The notes under the pieces were generated by a model. The model made no database searches and had not been told where the DNA came from. It saw only the letters and a list, made by a program, of their open reading frames with translations. This document shows positions 1 through 8,684 of a DNA stretch of 64,000 bases, piece by piece. This DNA is from Cytobacillus oceanisediminis 2691. GTDB taxonomy: Bacteria > Bacillota > Bacilli > Bacillales > Cytobacillaceae. The stretch is from contig NZ_CP015506.1 in the NCBI RefSeq assembly GCF_000294775.2, positions 2,517,501-2,581,500 on the forward strand, written 5' to 3'. A program made the translations under genes and the position numbers. Positions within the stretch are counted from its first letter, which is position 1; each line of letters begins with the position of its first letter.

Positions 1-548
1 CAGATTACATAGATACCCTGCTCATTCATCGTCCTGATCCTTTTATGGATCCGGAAGAAGTTGCTGAGGCATTTTCAGTTTTAAAGGCTGCTGGTAAGGT
101 AAAGCATTTTGGGGTATCCAATTTTAAACGCCATCAGTTTACGATGCTTCAGTCATATCTTGATATGGATCTGATTACAAATCAAATTGAACTTTCTGCC
201 TATCATCTGGAGAACTATGAGGATGGCACATTAAATCTGTGCATGGAAAAAAGAATCGCACCGATGGCCTGGTCCCCTTTGGCTGGCGGGAAAATTTTCA
301 GCGGTACTGAAGAAAAACCGGAACGCCTTAAAGCGGCATTACATAAAGTCGCAGAGGAAATCGGGGCAAGTGATATTGATGAAGTTTTATTTGCTTGGCT
401 CTTAAATCATCCTGCCCGAATCATGCCAATTGTCGGGTCCGGCAAGATTGAAAGAATTGAACGTGCAGCCGGTTCATTGTCTTACAAACTTAACAGGGAT
501 CAGTGGTTTGAGATTTTTCAAAGTTCAATGGGGCATGATGTGCCTTAA
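1..548 (+). CDS. Aldo/keto reductase, YdhF-like (C-terminal part, 5' end outside window)
   Basis: The reading frame is open from base 3, so the gene starts upstream of the window. The visible 181 residues begin with a conserved AKR barrel strand (DTLLIHRPDP, then MDPEEVAEAF), followed by KVKHFGVSNF and a TNQIELS stretch, as in E. coli YdhF-type NADPH-dependent oxidoreductases. The catalytic Tyr/Lys region lies mostly upstream and cannot be checked. The C-terminal PIVGSGKIERI segment fits the NADP-phosphate binding loop. A bidirectional terminator follows directly. The physiological substrate is unknown. Confidence 0.85.
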   Translation, partial: DYIDTLLIHRPDPFMDPEEVAEAFSVLKAAGKVKHFGVSNFKRHQFTMLQSYLDMDLITNQIELSAYHLENYEDGTLNLCMEKRIAPMAWSPLAGGKIFSGTEEKPERLKAALHKVAEEIGASDIDEVLFAWLLNHPARIMPIVGSGKIERIERAAGSLSYKLNRDQWFEIFQSSMGHDVP

Positions 549-554
549 TATATA

Positions 555-592
555 CAAACAGCCCTATTCAAAATCGAATAGGGCTGTTTGCT
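555..592. terminator. Bidirectional intrinsic terminator
   Basis: A perfect inverted repeat (AACAGCCCTATTC / GAATAGGGCTGTT) with a 5-nt loop and flanking A/T runs lies between the convergent aldo/keto reductase and lipoprotein genes. It probably serves both. Confidence 0.8.
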
Positions 593-598
593 GGGCAT

Positions 599-1087
599 TT
601 ATTGGAAAACGCTGTTAAAAGCTGGAGCAGATAGTTCCACTTCTTCAAAAACTTTAGTCATTGAATTGATATATTCCTCTTTAAATGGCTCTGCTTCCGA
701 CATATCCTGGGATCCTGCTTTTACCAGCTCAGCTTTTTTAGCATAGTATTGAGAAAGGCTATCAACCGCCGCCTCAATATCCTTAGTGTAGTCTGTTAAT
801 TCTTCTGGTACAGACACGGCTTTCGCTTCCTTTTCAAAAGCTGCAGCTGCTTCAGCTGGATCCTGACCTTCAGCGGTCAAGTTTGCATCTGTGTTTCGAA
901 TTACCTTTGTCACTTCTCCCTGATAGCTTAAAAGAGCCGAGCGCACTTCTTTGCCTTCATCAGCGGCCTCAGTCGTCTCAGCTGTGGCCTCTTCCTTTTC
1001 ATCCCCTTTAGAAGCCTCTTCGTTTGAGCATGCTCCAAGCATTAATGTCAGTGCAGCTGCTGAAATCAAGAAAGATAATTTCTTCAT
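599..1087 (-). CDS. Small predicted lipoprotein, function unknown
   Basis: 162 residues. The N-terminal signal peptide ends in a lipobox LGAC with Cys20 as the lipidation site, so the mature protein should be anchored on the outer face of the membrane. An acidic Glu/Ala/Thr linker (about 22-46) precedes an Ala/Glu-rich, probably helical domain to the C-terminus. The start is supported by an AGAGAGGA Shine-Dalgarno 6-7 nt upstream of the ATG. I do not recognise the family; a helical extracytoplasmic lipoprotein is all the sequence supports. Confidence 0.75.
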   Translation of the reverse strand: MKKLSFLISAAALTLMLGACSNEEASKGDEKEEATAETTEAADEGKEVRSALLSYQGEVTKVIRNTDANLTAEGQDPAEAAAAFEKEAKAVSVPEELTDYTKDIEAAVDSLSQYYAKKAELVKAGSQDMSEAEPFKEEYINSMTKVFEEVELSAPAFNSVFQ

Positions 1088-1379
1088 GTGATGGTCCTCT
1101 CTTTCTTTTTGTTTTAGAGGTAGTTTTGGTTGACTCCCTATGTATTCAGATCCATGACATCGCCTGCCAATTTACTGACAATTAATAATTTACCTATTTT
1201 TTCAATTTTTTGCAACACTTTTTAGTACGATTTGCGAAATTTCGTGGAATCGGGACCCTCATGCTCACTATGCTTATCAGCATCAAATTTGAATTGTTCA
1301 GGTTTTATAGGATAGTGCCCATCCCTCTCAAAAGGGCTGGCATAGGCTATTATAAAAGTTAAAACTGAGGAGTGTTCCT

Positions 1380-2417
1380 ATGGCCAAACAATCAAATGCG
1401 GATGGAAACCCTAAGCTTTATCTAAGCCATTCTGACACTGTTTCCAATCAGGGTACTTATCGGCTGAACTTTCTCCAGGAAGTACTGAAAGAACAGCAAA
1501 CTGTTAATACCCGTATATCCGAAACATATGAAAATATGAAAAATCAGCTCGATGATTCCTTTTCTGACTTGAGTAAACTTGTAAAAAAAGCAGCTGGAAA
1601 ACAAAATTATCATATTGAGCATTTGGCAGCTAAGCTTGAAAAGCAGGATGCTTTTTTAATAAGTTTTATGGAAATGATGAACCAGCGCGAAAAGGAAAAT
1701 GATACTTTGAATAAAAGGCTGGCTGCACTGGAGGAACTAAATAAAGCAATAATGGAAACTCTTGAAAATGAAGAGCAGGTAAATCAGAAGATACTAGAAC
1801 AAGTATCATTCCAGGAAGCGGCAACTCAGGCACTTTCCCGGAAGTTTGATAAATTTGACGCTTTTACTGAGGAAGCTGTTTCAAATTTTAAAGCTCAGGA
1901 AGAACTGAAAGAAGAATTAAGCAAAAAGCTTGATGTTCAGGAAGTATTTCATAATACAGTAATGGAACGTTTAGAACAGCAGTTCTCTGCATTTTCGGAG
2001 GAAAAAGCTGAGAATTATGGAATACAGGAGCAAATAAAAGAAGAAATAAATAAAAACTTTGGTTTACAGGAAGTTTATCATAATAAGGTTATAGAACGTC
2101 TAGAGCAGCAGTTTGCAGCATTTTCAGAGGAAGCTGAGAAAAAGTTAAATACACAGGAGCAAATGAAAGAAGAATTAAACAAGAAGCTTGGTGTACAGGA
2201 ACAGGCCAGCAAGTCGATAATGGAACGCTTAAACCGGCAGGAAGCAATCACAGAAAAAATCAGCAGGCAATTAGACAATCTTAAATCGGTTGTTTACGAG
2301 CGGGCCTCTCACCTTTCTGAACGATTTGAAAAAAGCTTTAAACAGCTGGCAAAACCAGTCCATAGTTTCTTTGTAAATCAGGAGGAAAAAGCAAGAGGAA
2401 GCAATGATAAAGAGTAA
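1380..2417 (+). CDS. Repetitive coiled-coil protein, function unknown
   Basis: 345 residues, almost entirely charged helix (Glu, Lys, Gln) with no membrane segment or signal peptide. Residues about 175-290 hold three near-copies of a ~40-residue unit. Each has a QE.LKEEL/QIKEEI/QMKEEL element, then K..(L/F)G/DVQE or GLQE, then VMERLEQQF.AFSEE. The DNA is visibly repeated too, suggesting recent tandem expansion. A GAGGAG ribosome site sits 8 nt before the ATG. The shape is of an elongated cytoplasmic dimer; no enzymatic motif is visible and I do not know a named homologue. Confidence 0.75.
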   Translation: MAKQSNADGNPKLYLSHSDTVSNQGTYRLNFLQEVLKEQQTVNTRISETYENMKNQLDDSFSDLSKLVKKAAGKQNYHIEHLAAKLEKQDAFLISFMEMMNQREKENDTLNKRLAALEELNKAIMETLENEEQVNQKILEQVSFQEAATQALSRKFDKFDAFTEEAVSNFKAQEELKEELSKKLDVQEVFHNTVMERLEQQFSAFSEEKAENYGIQEQIKEEINKNFGLQEVYHNKVIERLEQQFAAFSEEAEKKLNTQEQMKEELNKKLGVQEQASKSIMERLNRQEAITEKISRQLDNLKSVVYERASHLSERFEKSFKQLAKPVHSFFVNQEEKARGSNDKE

Positions 2418-2419
2418 AG

Positions 2420-2453
2420 AAAAGAAGGCACCCAAAAAGGTGCCTTCTTTTCT
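2420..2453. terminator. Bidirectional terminator between convergent genes
   Basis: AAAGAAGGCACC-CAAAAA-GGTGCCTTCTTT forms a near-perfect stem with A/T runs on both sides, between the coiled-coil gene and the YocH-like gene. Confidence 0.85.
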
Positions 2454-2457
2454 AGTA

Positions 2458-3408
2458 TTAATCTAGAATTGTAACTTTAACTGTTTTTCTGCCAAAATTG
2501 ATTGCGTCTTCCTGAGATGGCATGAAGATATCGATCTTGTTGCCTTTAATGGCTCCGCCAGTATCACCTGCTACAGCATTACCATAACCTTCAACATGGA
2601 CTTTAGTTCCCAGTGGTATCACATTAGGATCCACAGAGATTACTTTTTGATCCGGATTCTCTTTTAAATTGATTCCTGTAGCAGTAATTCCTGAGCAGCC
2701 TTCACAATCGGCTGTGTAGGCTGTTGCTTCCATATTCAGCACATTTTGAGCTGTTTCATTATTTGCAGTTTCAGCGGGTGCTTCTGCTTCAGCTTCGGCA
2801 GCAGGCTTGGATTCCGCTTCAGCCTTGGCCGGCTCTGTTGCAGGCTTAGCTTCCGCAGCAGGTTTCGCAGGCTCTGGTTCTGGATTTGACTTTGCTTGTG
2901 GCTTTGCTTCTGGCGCCGGCTGTGCAGCTTTTTCAGCTGGCTGTGTTTCTTTTGCTACAGTCTGTTCAGACTTTTGCACAGGAGCTGAAACCGTTTTTGC
3001 AGGTTTAGCTGATGTTGATGGAGCCTCAGCAACTGCAGCGTTAACAGCTTTAGCATTCGGGTAAAGGATTAATTCATTGTCAGGCAGAATTAAATCAGAG
3101 CTTAAGTTGTTCCATTCTTTGATTGCCTCTGCTGTGACGTTATGTTCTGTTGCTATATCCCAAAGAGTATCGCCTTTTGATACTATGTATTTCTTTTCCG
3201 GATATACATTAAGTACATCTTCTGGATGGATGATATGAGAAGACAACCCATTCCATTCTTTTATCATATCAACTGGTGTATTATATGTTTGGGAAAAATC
3301 CCAAAGAGTATCGCCTTTTTTGACTGTCACTTCTTCTGCTTGTACATTAGCACCTGCTGTTCCGGTGATTGCCGCAGCAGCTACAAAAGATAAAATTGAT
3401 TTTTTCAT
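2458..3408 (-). CDS. yocH: YocH-like secreted LysM/3D-domain cell-wall protein
   Basis: 316 residues. A Sec signal peptide (about 1-24) is followed by two LysM domains (about 27-70 and 73-117, each with a KGDTLWD core) that should bind peptidoglycan. A long Ala/Pro/Glu/Lys linker (about 120-220) leads to a C-terminal 3D domain (about 228-316) with the conserved aspartates in VDPNVIPLG, AGDTGG and KIDIF. 3D proteins belong to the resuscitation/murein-lytic group (MltA-like fold), so the likely job is wall turnover. B. subtilis yocH is a WalRK regulon member, and a WalR-box match lies upstream here. The GGGAGG ribosome site is embedded in a hairpin (see findings). Confidence 0.85.
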   Translation of the reverse strand: MKKSILSFVAAAAITGTAGANVQAEEVTVKKGDTLWDFSQTYNTPVDMIKEWNGLSSHIIHPEDVLNVYPEKKYIVSKGDTLWDIATEHNVTAEAIKEWNNLSSDLILPDNELILYPNAKAVNAAVAEAPSTSAKPAKTVSAPVQKSEQTVAKETQPAEKAAQPAPEAKPQAKSNPEPEPAKPAAEAKPATEPAKAEAESKPAAEAEAEAPAETANNETAQNVLNMEATAYTADCEGCSGITATGINLKENPDQKVISVDPNVIPLGTKVHVEGYGNAVAGDTGGAIKGNKIDIFMPSQEDAINFGRKTVKVTILD

Positions 3409-3420
3409 GTTGTTAAAACC

Positions 3421-3507
3421 TCCCGTATAGCTCGTTTTTAGCTAACGGGATTAATAATAACATGGAATCTTTACTAAAAAAGAACAAACAGATAATAATC
3501 CCGTTAC
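3421..3507 (-). promoter_or_regulatory. Alternative hairpin region in the yocH 5' region
   Basis: Three mutually complementary segments occur in mRNA order: TAACGGGATTATTAT, then AATCCCGTTAGC, then GCTATACGGGAGG. The middle one can pair with the first or with the third, and the third contains the Shine-Dalgarno. A TATTAT -10-like element lies inside the first segment. Depending on the real start site, the transcript may therefore carry only the second hairpin, which hides the ribosome site. Confidence 0.45.
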
Positions 3508-3511
3508 GCAC

Positions 3512-3528
3512 ATAACAGAACGATAACA
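3512..3528 (-). promoter_or_regulatory. WalR box upstream of yocH
   Basis: On the minus strand the 17 bases read TGTTAT-N5-TGTTAT, an exact match to the WalR consensus TGTWAH-N5-TGTWAH. It lies about 105 bases upstream of the start codon and 14 bases before a TATTAT -10-like element. That is the usual place for WalR activation at yocH-type promoters. Confidence 0.75.
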
Positions 3529-3667
3529 AACATATTTCAGAGAAAAGGGCACTATAAAGCCAAATTCATGTTTTTCCTTGATATCATGGGAATCTCTCCA
3601 ATGTTATGATATTTTTCCTATATATTGGAAAATCAATTATTAAACAGGACAGGAATTATTTTCTAAC

Positions 3668-3696
3668 AAAAAAGCCAATCCTTTTGGGATTGGCTA
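3668..3696 (-). terminator. Terminator overlapping the kinase stop codon
   Basis: On the minus strand, AGCCAATCCC-AAAA-GGATTGGCT is followed by a T run. The TAG stop of the histidine kinase lies within the ascending stem. Confidence 0.8.
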
Positions 3697-5850
3697 TGCA
3701 GATTTCGCAGGCAGAACAATATTGAATGTTGTACCTTTATTTAATTCACTCTCGATAAATACTTTTCCGTTATGGCTTTCGATAATTTTAAAGCTGACCA
3801 TCAGGCCTAAGCCGTTCCCATTTTTTTTGGTTGTAAAAAAAGGTTCTCCGATATTTTTCAGTTTTTCCTGCGGGATTCCTACTCCTGTATCCTTTATTGC
3901 AATTTGAACCTGGTTATTTATGATACCAGCTCTAACGGTGATGTTCCCTCCATCAGGCATCGCTTCAATTCCATTTTTGATAAAATTAAGCAAGACTTGT
4001 TTTAGCCGATTTTCGTCACATTCAATTTGAATGATATCCTGTTGATATTCGAAACCAATTTTCACGTTTCTATTTCGGGCTTCAAATTCCAAAAAAGAAA
4101 CGACATTTTTTATAATGGGTATGATATCTCTTTCTTTCAGTTCTGCGGCTTTCGGCTTAGCGAGAACCATAAAATCTTCTACTATATTATTTACCCGGTC
4201 AATTTCATCCAAAATGATGCTTAAGTATTCCTGCCGCTCTTCATGTGTCTCTTCCAGCTGCAGGAATTCTGTATATCCTTTCATGGTTGTGAGCGGATTG
4301 CGGATTTCATGTGCAACCCCTGCAGCAAGCTGGCCCACTGCTGCCAGTTTATCCTGCTGATGCAATACTTCTTCAGTTTTTTTCCTCTCAGTTATATCGT
4401 TTCTTATTGATAAGTATTGATAAGGTTTTCCGTTTGCATTCAGGAACGGCACAATCGTAGTATGAACCCAGTAATAAGATCCGTCTTTTGCTTTATTGCG
4501 TATTTCTCCTTTCCAGACTTCTCCCTGGCCAATTGTTTTCCATAAGTTCTTAAAGAATTCTTTTGAATGAAGTCCTGAATTTAAGATGGAATGATTCTGT
4601 CCTATCAGTTCTTCCCTGCTGTACTGGGAGATTTCACAAAACATCTCATTTACATTGGTTATTGTTCCTTTTTCATCTGTAAAGGCAATAATAGAAGACT
4701 GATCAAGCGCAAATTTAATATCGTTTACATCTTTCAGGGAACTTTTAAGGCTGGCTGCAGCAGATTTCAATGCCGATATATCTGTCCGGATGGAAACATA
4801 CTGATAGGGTTTATTCTTTTTATTGAGAAAAGGGACAATTGTAGTATCAACCCAATAAAAGCTTCCGTCTTTCGCTTTATTGCGTATTTCCCCTTTCCAT
4901 ATTTCCCCTGATCCAATTGTTTTCCATAGATCTTGAAAAAATTCCGGCGGATGAAAACCCGAATTTAAGATATTGTGATTTTTGCCAAGCAGTTCATGTT
5001 CTTCATATTTAGATATCTCAACAAATTTATCATTCACATAAGTGATAACGCCCTTTGGATCTGTAATAGCCACTATAGATGATTCATCAAGAGCAGCCTG
5101 AATATCATGTAAATGGGTGTCGCTTGCTTCCAGCCTCTTGCTGATTAAAGTGCTTGAAGCAATAAGCCCGCTCAGGATAAGAATCCCTGCAAAAAATACA
5201 AGATAAATCAGAGAAGTCTCCGGAGAGCCTCCCCTGCTAATTTCCCCATTTGAATAGAATGATGACGATCGGATCAGCAGAAAATAACCCTCCACAATGG
5301 CTCCGGTGAATATGAGTGCACTTAAGGGCTTGATCCAGATAGGTCTGGAGTACGAAAGACTTTTCGAATAAAAGAGCATCCATAGTGAAAATAAAAAAGA
5401 AACAAAAATGATCAGTGCTGAAATGAGGAATATGCTGGGGGAAAACTGCACATTCATCCCCACAGCAAACATACCTGTTACATGGATAGATAGGACTGCC
5501 ATAGTTAAAAAGAAGCTTCCCGCAAATAGATTGCCTGTTTTCAGCTGCCTGTCGATTACTCTATTAAAGGCCATACCGGTAAATGAAATGCCAAAAATCA
5601 TGGACAATAAGGTAAGCGGAATATTATAACTTCCTGAAGCATTTATGTTGATGGCGATCATGCCAATAAAGTTCATAATCCATATCCCGATTCCAAGGGA
5701 AAAAGTTCCGCCTAAGAACAAAAACTTCTGGTTTCTCTCAGATGGTTTAATCAATGTAAATAAATCTAATGCTGTATAGGAAGCCATAATGGTTAGTATA
5801 ACCGCTACAAATATTAATATTGGATTAAAAGATTCAATTATCTCAGTCAT
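3694..5850 (-). CDS. Membrane sensor histidine kinase: MHYT-like, PAS, PAS, HisKA, HATPase
   Basis: 718 residues. The N-terminal ~235 residues form about seven membrane helices with degenerate MHYT motifs (IMNFIGM at 58-64, IHVTGM at 122-127). Two very similar PAS domains follow (about 250-365 and 378-492). The HisKA box has His514 (VAHEIRNPLTTMKGYTEFL). The HATPase has an N box (FIKNGIEAM), DTGVGIP and GNGLGL. The H-box wording and orphan position (no adjacent regulator) resemble Bacillus KinA-E sporulation kinases, so input to the Spo0F/Spo0A phosphorelay is plausible but inferred. The GAGGAGG ribosome site is 13-14 nt from the ATG with a small AGGCT-AAA-AGCCT hairpin between them. Confidence 0.85.
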   Translation of the reverse strand: MTEIIESFNPILIFVAVILTIMASYTALDLFTLIKPSERNQKFLFLGGTFSLGIGIWIMNFIGMIAININASGSYNIPLTLLSMIFGISFTGMAFNRVIDRQLKTGNLFAGSFFLTMAVLSIHVTGMFAVGMNVQFSPSIFLISALIIFVSFLFSLWMLFYSKSLSYSRPIWIKPLSALIFTGAIVEGYFLLIRSSSFYSNGEISRGGSPETSLIYLVFFAGILILSGLIASSTLISKRLEASDTHLHDIQAALDESSIVAITDPKGVITYVNDKFVEISKYEEHELLGKNHNILNSGFHPPEFFQDLWKTIGSGEIWKGEIRNKAKDGSFYWVDTTIVPFLNKKNKPYQYVSIRTDISALKSAAASLKSSLKDVNDIKFALDQSSIIAFTDEKGTITNVNEMFCEISQYSREELIGQNHSILNSGLHSKEFFKNLWKTIGQGEVWKGEIRNKAKDGSYYWVHTTIVPFLNANGKPYQYLSIRNDITERKKTEEVLHQQDKLAAVGQLAAGVAHEIRNPLTTMKGYTEFLQLEETHEERQEYLSIILDEIDRVNNIVEDFMVLAKPKAAELKERDIIPIIKNVVSFLEFEARNRNVKIGFEYQQDIIQIECDENRLKQVLLNFIKNGIEAMPDGGNITVRAGIINNQVQIAIKDTGVGIPQEKLKNIGEPFFTTKKNGNGLGLMVSFKIIESHNGKVFIESELNKGTTFNIVLPAKSA

Positions 5851-6009
5851 CGCAGGCTTTTAGCCTCCTCATTATTACTGTATTAAATATGATTGTAATG
5901 CAATCATAACAGCCTTGGAAGAGGCCCGGCGAAATAAAGTCAGAAGTTCATTAGTACAGATAGAACTTTTGCTGTATGGCTAGAAATTATTAGATGATTT
6001 TACCTCATG
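5851..6009. other. Intergenic region upstream of the kinase, no gene seen
   Basis: AT-rich leader of the histidine kinase. I see no convincing coding frame and only weak promoter-like sequence before the repeat array begins. Confidence 0.5.
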
Positions 6010-6360
6010 CTTCGGACTCACCCCAATGGATATCCACTTTTCCTGTCCGAATGATGACCAACTACGGACTTGCTCATCCGGATTACCCCTTCTTCTGTCC
6101 GAATGGGTGGCGACTTCGGACTTGTACCTCCAGACTTCCGCTTCTTCTGTCCGAATGGTTACTAACTTCGCACTCATACCTCCGGATTACCCCTTCTTCT
6201 GTCTGAATGATGATCAACTTCGGACTCACTCCTCCAGATATCCCCTACTTCTGTCCGAATGCTGTCCAACTTTGGACTCGCTCCTACGGATTACCCCTTC
6301 ACCAGTCCGAATGCTGACCAACTTCGGACTCGTCATTCATATCCCCTCTGTCCAAATCGA
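6010..6360. repeat. Array of 52-bp-period dyad repeats, array 1
   Basis: The core GTCCGAA (one copy GTCTGAA) starts at 6045, 6097, 6149, 6201, 6253 and 6305, exactly 52 bases apart each time. A partial unit precedes and a degenerate GTCCAAA at 6350 follows. Each core is paired with TTCGGAC (or a one-base variant) after 11 bases, so every unit can form a 7-bp hairpin. The remaining ~27 bases (CTCC-GGATTACCCCTTCTTCT type) are also conserved. Short frames through the array are by-products of the repetition. The same family occurs inverted at 36.65-37.01 kb. Confidence 0.85.
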
Positions 6361-6509
6361 TCCAAAATCTTAATTTGCACCAATAAATATAATAGATAAA
6401 ATTTTTAAAAAATTTAATCAAACCACTTCACATTTAATTTTGTTTGGTATATACTGTACTACAACAGATGAAAACACGATTAACTGTATTATAAAAAGGA
6501 GGAAATTTC

Positions 6510-6644
6510 ATGATTAAAAGTCCAGTTGAATTTTTTAGAACTCTTCCCAAAAAGGTATGTCCGGAGTGCGGCCAAACAGTCAAGGAACAGGCCGAATCTT
6601 ATCTGATGGAATGTGATCGCTGTCTTTCAAAAAAAATGGAATAG
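6510..6644 (+). CDS. yhfH: YhfH-family small zinc-finger-like protein
   Basis: 44 residues: MIKSPVEFFRTLPKK, then CPECG and, 18 residues on, CDRC, giving a four-Cys zinc-ribbon-like layout. The length, the EFFRTLP opening and the Cys spacing match the YhfH family of Bacillaceae small proteins, whose role is unknown. An AAAAAGGAGG ribosome site lies 6-7 nt upstream of the ATG and a terminator follows. Confidence 0.75.
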   Translation: MIKSPVEFFRTLPKKVCPECGQTVKEQAESYLMECDRCLSKKME

Positions 6645-6648
6645 CACA

Positions 6649-6682
6649 ATCAGCGGAAGGCTTCAGGCCCTCCGCCTTTTTA
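6649..6682 (+). terminator. Terminator after yhfH
   Basis: GCGGAAGGC-TTCAG-GCCCTCCGC followed by TTTTTATTT. Confidence 0.75.
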
Positions 6683-6835
6683 TTTACTGCTATATGGCCA
6701 CTAACAAGAAAACTCGGGATGTTATAGTACAGTGAAACTTAAAATGTTTGAAAAGTCTATAAATTTATAAGGCCATCCTGTATAATTGTTCCATAAACTC
6801 TATATTTAGAGAATCGAAATAGGAGGGATCGCTAA

Positions 6836-8650
6836 ATGGTTCAAACAGCAGTAACCAGATTAAAGCGTGTTGAAGTACCGGAAGATCGTACATGGAAAGT
6901 GGAGGATTTATTTGCTTTAGAGGAAGATTGGCATAAAGAAGTGAGAAGTATAGATGAAGATCTTGCTGTTTTTGAGCAGTACAAGGGAAAGCTCCATGAA
7001 GGCCCGCAAATATTACTGGGCTGCCTTTCCGCTCAGGAAAAGCTCTCCATCCGTTTGGTTCAAGCTGGAACGTATGCTAGCTTGCGCCAGTCGGAGGATG
7101 GAACAAATCCGCGCAATCAGGCAAATTCATCCATACTTGCATCTTTAAAAGCAAAAGCAGCCTCTGCTCTTTCGTTTATTGACTCTGAATTAATGTCCTT
7201 ACCTGAAGGCACGATTGAAAAATACATAGACGATGAAAGCGGCCTTGAACCTTTCAGAAAACAGCTGACAGATCTTCTTGAATCGAAGACGCACAGGCTT
7301 TCTCCAGAGACGGAAGAAGCCCTGGCAGCATTGGGTGAAGTATTTGGAGCTCCTTATAATATGTATCAGGCTGCAAAACTTGCTGACATGCCATTTTCCT
7401 TTTTTAAAGACAGTAAAGGAAACGATTTGCCAAACTCTTTTGCTCTTTACGAAGATCGTTATGAGTTTTCGTCAGATACTGCCATCAGAAGGAATGCCTA
7501 TGTCTCATTTACAGATTCACTGGAAAACTATAAGAATACATTTGCCTCTGCCTATTCTGCCGAGGTGAAAAAACAGGTAACACTTGCTAAGCTGAGGAAG
7601 TACAGTTCAGCCACACAAATGCTCCTGGATTCCCAGCATGTTACAGAGGAAATGTACAACAATCAGCTGAATATTATCCAAAAAGAGCTTGCCCCCCATA
7701 TGCGCAGATATGCTCAGTTAAAGAGAAAAGTTCTGGGATTGGATAAGATGCTTTTTTGTGACCTGAAGGCTCCTCTTGATCCGGAGTTCAATCCTGAAAC
7801 AACATTTGAAGAAGCATCAAAAGTCATATTAGAGGCTCTCAAAGTAATGGGACCTGAGTATACGGATATAATGAAGAAAGGCTTGACTGAACGCTGGGTT
7901 GATTTGGCTGACAATGTAGGGAAATCTACAGGTGCATTTTGTTCAAGTCCATATGGATCGCATCCATTCATCCTGATTACATGGACAGACACGATGCGCG
8001 GTGCTTTTGTTCTCGCTCATGAGCTTGGGCATGCGGGTCATTTCTATTTGGCCAATAAATATCAGCGTATAATGAATACCCGCCCATCAACCTACTTTGT
8101 AGAAGCTCCCTCAACACTTAACGAATTGCTGCTTGGACAGCATTTAATGGCAGGCACTGAGGATATGAGAATGAAGCGCTGGGTAATTCTTCAGCTGCTG
8201 GGAACTTATTATCACAACTTTGTCACACACCTTCTCGAGGGAGAATATCAGCGAAGAATATATAATCTTGCTGATCAAGGGATTCCGTTAACGGCAAAAA
8301 CACTTTCAGATCAAAAGATAGAAACACTTGCTGAATTCTGGGGTGATACGGTTGAACTGGATGATAAGGCGGCTTTAACCTGGATGAGACAGCCTCATTA
8401 TTATATGGGACTCTATCCATATACTTATTCAGCTGGTTTGACTGCTTCCACAGCTATGGCACAGAGCATTCAAGAGGAAGGCCAGCCTGCCATTGAACGC
8501 TGGCTTGATGTTTTAAAAGCTGGCGGAACGAAAAAGCCGCTCGATCTCCTTAAGAGCGCAGGCATTGATATGTCCAAGCCAGATCCAATCCGCAAAGCCG
8601 TAAGCTATGTGGGGACCTTAGTGGATGAATTGGAAAACAGCTACATGTAG
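6836..8650 (+). CDS. pepF: Oligoendopeptidase F, M3 family zinc metallopeptidase
   Basis: 604 residues, the usual length for the family. The zinc motif is HELGH with His395, Glu396 and His399, and the third ligand is probably Glu423 in FVEAPSTLNE. Pfam-type PepF/M3 layout: an N-terminal helical lobe (about 1-200) and a catalytic lobe (about 200-600). It is expected to be cytoplasmic, cutting oligopeptides of about 7-17 residues; in B. subtilis PepF overproduction affects sporulation through Phr/PhrA-type peptides. An AGGAGGGATCGCTAA site precedes the ATG. Single gene with its own terminator. Confidence 0.93.
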   Translation: MVQTAVTRLKRVEVPEDRTWKVEDLFALEEDWHKEVRSIDEDLAVFEQYKGKLHEGPQILLGCLSAQEKLSIRLVQAGTYASLRQSEDGTNPRNQANSSILASLKAKAASALSFIDSELMSLPEGTIEKYIDDESGLEPFRKQLTDLLESKTHRLSPETEEALAALGEVFGAPYNMYQAAKLADMPFSFFKDSKGNDLPNSFALYEDRYEFSSDTAIRRNAYVSFTDSLENYKNTFASAYSAEVKKQVTLAKLRKYSSATQMLLDSQHVTEEMYNNQLNIIQKELAPHMRRYAQLKRKVLGLDKMLFCDLKAPLDPEFNPETTFEEASKVILEALKVMGPEYTDIMKKGLTERWVDLADNVGKSTGAFCSSPYGSHPFILITWTDTMRGAFVLAHELGHAGHFYLANKYQRIMNTRPSTYFVEAPSTLNELLLGQHLMAGTEDMRMKRWVILQLLGTYYHNFVTHLLEGEYQRRIYNLADQGIPLTAKTLSDQKIETLAEFWGDTVELDDKAALTWMRQPHYYMGLYPYTYSAGLTASTAMAQSIQEEGQPAIERWLDVLKAGGTKKPLDLLKSAGIDMSKPDPIRKAVSYVGTLVDELENSYM

Positions 8651-8656
8651 CAATAA

Positions 8657-8684
8657 GCCCCTCCGATATTCCGGAGGGGTTTTC
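8657..8684 (+). terminator. Terminator after pepF
   Basis: CCCCTCCG-ATATT-CCGGAGGGG followed by TTTTC. Confidence 0.85.

Noticed and set aside
6010..6360. CRISPR array
   Set aside because: Units are regularly spaced, but the intervening sequences are copies of one another rather than unique spacers, and no cas genes are present. The same reasoning applies to 36650-37012.
5980..6373. Several 60-115 codon frames through the repeat array
   Set aside because: They exist on both strands in multiple frames because the repeat lacks stops, have no ribosome sites, and are phased by the 52-bp repetition.
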